From: Coriolopsis trogii
Taxonomy: Eukaryota > Basidiomycota > Agaricomycetes > Polyporales > Polyporaceae
Reading direction: 5' to 3'
Length of the DNA: 64,000 nucleotides
NCBI GenBank assembly: GCA_020543525.1
Contig: JAHYIO010000007.1
Location: forward strand, 682,001-746,000
Made by a program: the position numbers and the translations under genes
Notes under the pieces: generated by a model
What the model was told of the DNA's origin: nothing
The model's input: the letters and a program-made list of their open reading frames with translations, nothing else
The model's database searches: none
Shown: positions 58,853 to 64,000 of the stretch, piece after piece
Layout: each line of letters begins with the position of its first letter
Numbering within the stretch: position 1 is the first letter of the stretch

Positions 58853-59276
58853 TCTGGGAAGGGGAAGCACAAGTCAGTCCGGTGCCTTACCAGTGAGTAG
58901 CGTTGCGCTGCTCTGCAGGCCATGGCTGAACGTGACTTTGGTTGCTATTCAGATTTTCATCCCACGTCGCATGGAGTGTGACCACCGTCTCGCGGAGTTG
59001 CTGTAGTGTAGTGCAAGTCTAATGGAAACAAAATGAGTTTGCATCTGGGTCAGATTGAGTGCAAGGCGAAGCCGGGACTCGGGGTTGACCAGAAACGTGG
59101 TCGGGGCAGTACGTCACGCTCTGTCACATGAATGTAACACGCCACCGTCACCAGTGGTCACGGCGAGTCGCCCAAGAGAGGTCGAGCTCCTTGTTTTTTG
59201 CGGTCATCATCCGACGACGAACTACTACTTCTCATCACTGCCGCAAGCGACGTCCTCTAGCCTTCACGTGTTGAAC
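58853..59276. other. Intergenic spacer
   Basis: No gene is supported. The frame upstream of the Pho80-like cyclin start stays open here but shows no conserved features. Confidence 0.5.
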
Positions 59277-60759
59277 ATGCTTGCTTTGGCCCCGCACCCC
59301 ATGCATACACCCGTAGATGTCCCCCATAGAGCCCAGCCGCCCACACCGAGCTCGTCAACACGACCCCCGTACCGCAAGGTTACCCCCTCATACTCATCAT
59401 CTTCTTCGAGCCATGCTGCGCATTCTGGCCATTCCACATCACACTCGGCGCCGATAGAGACTGCGTCTACCTCACGTCGCGCGACGCCACAACGGACGCC
59501 CTCATTTGTCTCCTCCCGCCCATCCCCTCATGATGGCCACGACGACGATCCATCGACCCCGCCAGGGTCTGAATCCGAGGACACAGAACCTGAGCCGTCT
59601 GTGCTACCGTCTCCCGCGCCGGTAGACATTCACGCCTACGATTCTAGCACACTGCTGCGTCTCTTGGCCACCGCGCTGACAGAGATCGCTTCCATGAATA
59701 CCGACCGCGACCACACAGAGCCATACTTGTCATCCACTGTACACTCACATACCACCCCTTCTGAACCTCACCCCCCTATATGGCGGACACTGACCACCGC
59801 CTCGCGCCATGCGCTCTCCACCGCCTCGTCACTGTCTTTCCATGCTCGTAACGTCCCAACCATCGCCCTCGAAGCGTATCTCACTCGCATCCAGAAGTAT
59901 TGCCCCGCGAGCAATGAGGTGTTCCTCTCACTCCTTGTCTACTTTGACCGGATGATGAAGTTGGCGAAGGAGACGTGTGGGAAGGTGTTTGCGATCGACA
60001 TGTACAATGTACATCGGCTTGTCATTGCTGGTGTTACGGTGGCGAGCAAGTTCTTCAGTGACGTCTTTTACACCAATTCGCGATATGCGAAGGTGAGTTT
60101 TGCCTTTACAGATTTCCGAGATTCATTGTAGCTCATTGTCTTGCCCGCAGGTTGGTGGTCTTCCACTGACTGAGCTTAACCAGCTTGAGCTCCAATTCCT
60201 GCTATTGAATGATTTCCACCTCATGATATCACAACAAGAGCTGCAGTTCTACGCGAGCAACCTCGCACAACAGACCCAGGTGCCCGCCGGTGTCTCCCTG
60301 GTGCCCTTCCTTCCAGACTCCACCCCTTCACACCCTCATGATTGCCATCGGTCTCCTATCGGGCCTCTCAAATATTTTGCGGCAGTCGACGGATATCTCG
60401 CACATCTCCACGCGCGGGCGCGTCCATCTCACCAACCTCAGCCTCGCACATACTCCGCCTCTCACTCACGCCCTACTTCTGAATACCGGCGCTCCACCAG
60501 CTCGTATTCGACCTCGACGACGTCCGACGTGGTTACGGACTCTGGGGACACGGAAACAGAGTTCGGTGGTTCGACAGACGATGAGCCGACTATACGGGCG
60601 CCTCACTCTTCAGCGTCGTCAGAGACGATGAGTCTGCATTCCACCGATGCCGACTCAGTGTATAATGAAGACAGTAGAAGCGAGATTGGTGATGATATGC
60701 ACTCGAGGCAGCAGGTCAATGGATATCGTCGTCATTCCCGGGACGTGATGAGCTCTTAG
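59277..60759 (+). CDS. Pho80-like cyclin
   Basis: Predicted 474 residues from exons 59277-60092 and 60151-60759. After a Ser/Pro/Thr-rich leader, the cyclin domain reads VPTIALEAYLTRIQKYCPASNEVFLSLLVYF split around DRMMKLA. It goes on with VHRLVIAGVTVASKFFSDVFYTNSRYAKVGGLPLTELNQLE and FLLLNDFHLMI. The FFSD.FYTNSRYAKVGG segment is the hallmark of Pho80/Pcl6/Pcl7-type cyclins, which partner Pho85 in phosphate or glycogen control. The start at 59277 is chosen because upstream in-frame sequence lacks conservation. The C-terminal 130 residues are Ser-rich and disordered. Confidence 0.9.
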
Positions 60760-61461
60760 GCTTGTCATCGGTACTATCACTACGGGCGGTACACACGGCT
60801 TCTGCTGTCGTGTGCCATAGAGTGCTCGGAATGTTGGGAGGGTGGCGCCGTTGGGTCTCGACGGACTGTCTACTGACAGTTCTTGTGTATATGGATGTAG
60901 TACGTACCGGACCTCCTCGTTGCTTTCCGTCAGCCTCCCATCGATCATGTATATACATTCCATAATTCTGGTTCCTCTCATCATTCTCGTTGCTACATTG
61001 TACAGTTGTGTTCATTCTTCCAAGTGTCTATGTCCATGCGCAAGTATACTATATTCAGGATCGGCAATACATATCTCGTGTCCCCGTCATTCCTCATGAT
61101 TGGTTAGGTCCGAGCAGCGATCATCCGATGTAGGCGTCTGTCAGACAGTGGATGAATACTGTCTGCGCTAATATTGATTAGAGGAGCCTGAGGTTGTTTG
61201 TTCGCTCTAGTCTGCAAGGAGAGACAGGCGGTCCATCCGCATGGGCGACGCGGGACTGTCGGATCGCAACACGGCGGCCACCCTGAAGTATTCCGTAGAA
61301 TGTGACGTGACATTAGAAACCCCCATTAATGGCGACTATCGGGAGATTGATGGCAGTTGAATTGGTCAAGCGCTTGGTTGACTAGATGGCGGTCACAGCG
61401 CATTGATCGTACAGCTTTCAAGTTCCTTCGACTCTCCCGACAGCTCGTCCCCAGCACAATC
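60760..61461. other. Intergenic region upstream of HDA1
   Basis: It holds the Pho80-like cyclin 3' flank and the HDA1 promoter. No gene or repeat was recognised. Confidence 0.5.
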
Positions 61462-64000
61462 ATGAACGGCTCCACATCTGGCGACAACATGGATGTCGAT
61501 GGCTCACCGGCACCCTCCACCAGTGGTAGAGCCCCTGCGCTAGTTGAGCCCCGACCACGGGCTGCATCCGTTCCCGCCACCCTCAGGGCGAACGCATACC
61601 AAGTCGGGTATGTGTATTCGAGCAAGATGATGACCCACAGTTGCGCGCACGGGCACCCGGAACAGCCTGAACGCATCTCTCGCATATTCGATATCTTGAA
61701 GGAGAACGACTGCCTCTCGAAGATGAAGCAGTTGCCTATTAGGCGTGTTCTGCGCGAGGAAGCGCTTCTCGTCCACAGCCAGTCCCTCTGGGAAAAGGTC
61801 AACGCTCTGCACGGTAATGACATATCGGCTGGAACGAGAAATCCTGCTGATTCGTAACCCACATCCCATAGCACTCACTGAACAGGATATAGCCGACTCG
61901 GAGGCATATTACAACGACCTTTCCCTTTATGTTCACCCGTCGACTCCTTACGCAGCGCAACTCAGTGCCGGGGGCGTTATCGAAGCTTGCTTGGCCGTGG
62001 CAAGAGGCGAAATCAAAAAGGCGTTTGCGATTGTTCGACCTCCTGGGCACCATGCAGAACCCGACGAGCACATGGGGTTCTGCTTCTTCAACAATGTATC
62101 TATTGCGACAAAGGTTGTGCAGCTTCGCACGCCTATGAAGAGAGTCATGATCCTTGACTGGTATGTGTCGCAATTATTCACGGCTGAGAATAGCTGATGT
62201 ACCATAATGGCAGGGATGTCCACCATGGTAATAATTTTCGTCATACGCGTGGCTCATTGCTGACCGGCCGCAGGCAATGGCACGCAACGCGCTTTCTACG
62301 ACGACCCTTCTGTGCTTTACGTCTCCCTTCACCGCTACGAGGGAGGGAATTTCTATCCAAACGGCCCATTTGGGGCTTTGACGTCTTGTGGAGAGGGTGC
62401 AGGTAGTGGCTTGTACGTAGTCATATATCCGCATACCTGGGAGCCATTGACTGAATCACCCTTAGCTCCGTCAACATTCCTTGGCCGGAGAAGGGTATGG
62501 GCGACGCAGACTACATTCTTGCATTCCAAAAGATAGTTATGCCGATAGCCATGGAGTTCGCGCCAGAGCTCGTCATCAGTTGGTTAACTACTCCGATACA
62601 AGCGAGCACCTGCTAACCAGAAAAAAAAACATAGTTTCAGCCGGTTTCGACGCAGCGGATGGAGACGACCTTGGTGAATGTCACGTCACTCCGGACGGGT
62701 ATGCACACATGACACATATGCTCTGCTCGCTCGCTGGCGGTAAGGTCGTCGTCGCGCTTGAGGTGAGTGGTCCTACCACGAGCCACCCTCGTCTTCGCCG
62801 ACGCAACGCACAGGGCGGATATTCTCTGGATGCCATATCGAGGTCAGCTCTGGCAGTGACAAAGGTCATCCTCGGAGAGCTCCCTCCGGAGATGCCTCCC
62901 CTCACCGCATCTGAGTCAGCTACCGAGACAATCTTCGCTGTGGCCATGGAGCAGAGCAAATATTGGAGGAACGTGGATCCCAAGTCGTGCGAGCCCATAG
63001 AAGGTACGCATGCGTGAAGTTCTCATCCGCCGTACCCCTCTCAATTATCCTCGCAGAGCTGGACCCGATAGCGACCCCCATCCCGGAGATACTCAAGACC
63101 TATCGTCAGAATGTTCTCTTCCAAGAACATGGCATGGTGGAGGTACCGCTCATGCATGCAGCTCTCATAGAACGCTTCAAGGGCCAAGTCACATGCACGT
63201 TAGTATACTTTTGCCCTCATCTTAAGCGCCTCTGACATGCTGGTCCATAGAACAGATATCATGCAAAACGACACCCTCGTGGTCTTTGTTCACGAATTGT
63301 AAGTCCAATTTCTGGGGATTCATGGAGAAAGTTTCACCCACTCCGTTACAGTGGCAACCTTCGCGTCGAGCTCAACTCCGCAATGTACTGCGACGTACGC
63401 GAGGAGCACTCATATCTGGTTCGTCTTCATATGGCGGCCAATCCATGCGCAGCTCACCTGGTTTGTGGGCGTATCAGATTGATTGTTCCAAGGAGTTCAT
63501 CAAATGGGCAAAATCAAAACGCTTCGCCATTCTCGATGTGAACGTACTCGAGAAGCCATACCCCAAGCAGAAGGCATGTCGGTCGGACACGGTTCGATGT
63601 CTTGCAAGGATCCTCATAGACCGAAATCGCTACACAGATGAAGAACGTCGAAGACCACGCTGGAGCGGCTCTGGTATACCTCTGGGACAACTACATCCAG
63701 TGAGTGTTTGTGTATGGACTTCATACTTGACTGCTCCGACCTGACTACGTCCTCCAGGTTGTCCGATGCGCGAAAGGTCTTCCTCGTTGGCCACGGCCCT
63801 GGATGTGCCGCAGTCATGAGCCTCATCCAACAACGCGGTGCGTCTCCTACCTATCTAGGCTGTGTCTTTTTTACTGACTACTACCCAACCAGCCGTCAGC
63901 GTGATGAAGAACGTGCAGGGTGTGATACAGGTTGTGGGGCTTCACGTCGTACCATCTACTCCGCGCGATCTAGAGGGTCTTCGGCAATGGTACTACGATG
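61462..64000 (+). CDS. HDA1: Class II histone deacetylase HDA1/Clr3 (3' end outside window)
   Basis: Zinc-dependent deacetylase acting on histone tails in gene silencing. Exons: 61462-61813, 61872-62160, 62214-62227, 62274-62412, 62466-62578, 62635-62762, 62814-63003, 63057-63198, 63251-63298, 63352-63418, 63478 onward, running past the window end. Catalytic blocks are intact: [45 protein letters not shown], the [11 protein letters not shown] zinc site and the GGYSL turn. The third exon is only 14 bases and carries DVHH. The C-terminal part ([31 protein letters not shown]) is the Arb2-like domain of fungal Hda1/Clr3. The splice between 63570 and 63645 is uncertain: either a GC donor or a weak GTTCGA donor. 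Confidence 0.93.

Noticed and set aside
1..64000. CRISPR array, prokaryotic operons or rRNA genes
   Set aside because: The window is intron-rich fungal nuclear DNA. No regular short repeats with unique spacers and no rRNA-like segments were seen.

Overview
This is a nuclear window from a filamentous basidiomycete, most likely an Agaricomycete. Almost every gene is split by short GT-AG introns of about 50-70 bases. The coding DNA is GC- and CpG-rich. The families seen (cerato-platanin, leucine-rich F-box proteins, a large fungal EF-hand family, Hda1 with an Arb2-like tail, Pcl/Pho80 cyclins) suit that group. I cannot place the genus from sequence alone. I re-spliced the genes by hand. For nearly all of them the predicted exons add up to a whole number of codons and end at a stop codon.

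Layout. 1-1.03 kb: a long imperfect inverted repeat running off the left edge. 1.4-3.9 kb: a Uga4-like amino-acid/GABA permease. 4.4-5.3 kb: an unrecognised secreted protein. 6.5-12.0 kb: an F-box protein head to head with the decapping nuclease RAI1/DXO, then SPT4 head to head with a BIG1/VOA1-type V-ATPase assembly protein. 12.7-16.1 kb: an EF-hand protein with about 20 exons. 16.4-20.6 kb: the mitochondrial glycine carrier HEM25/SLC25A38 and a DUF2433 phosphoesterase-like protein with an RRM and RGG tail. 21.1-26.5 kb: Mediator kinase-module subunit MED13. 27.8-31.3 kb: a cerato-platanin, a short/branched-chain acyl-CoA dehydrogenase and a UPF0303 protein. 31.6-34.2 kb: a class 3 lipase.

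34.2-36.9 kb is gene-poor and carries a degenerate repeat family. 36.9-44.4 kb: a Pcl-type cyclin, an SH3 adaptor and a Gln-rich, possibly SS18/SSXT-like coactivator. 46.5-56.3 kb: ribosomal proteins eS25 and uL2, a second cyclin, an FGGY pentulose kinase and the ER glucosidase II beta subunit. 56.4-57.7 kb: an AT-rich block almost without CpG, next to an orphan gene at 57.7-58.9 kb. 59.3-60.8 kb: a Pho80-like cyclin. 61.5 kb to the right edge: the class II histone deacetylase HDA1, truncated by the window end.

The genes are mostly unrelated housekeeping functions and not one pathway. Transcription and chromatin functions are well represented (SPT4, RAI1, MED13, the SSXT-like protein, HDA1), and there are three cyclins of the Pho85-partner type within 24 kb. 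I found no gene cluster that looks like a new multi-gene system. The most unusual signals are non-genic: the CpG-depleted block at 56.74-57.67 kb, the foldback element at the left end, and the degenerate repeat family at 34.87-35.57 kb.
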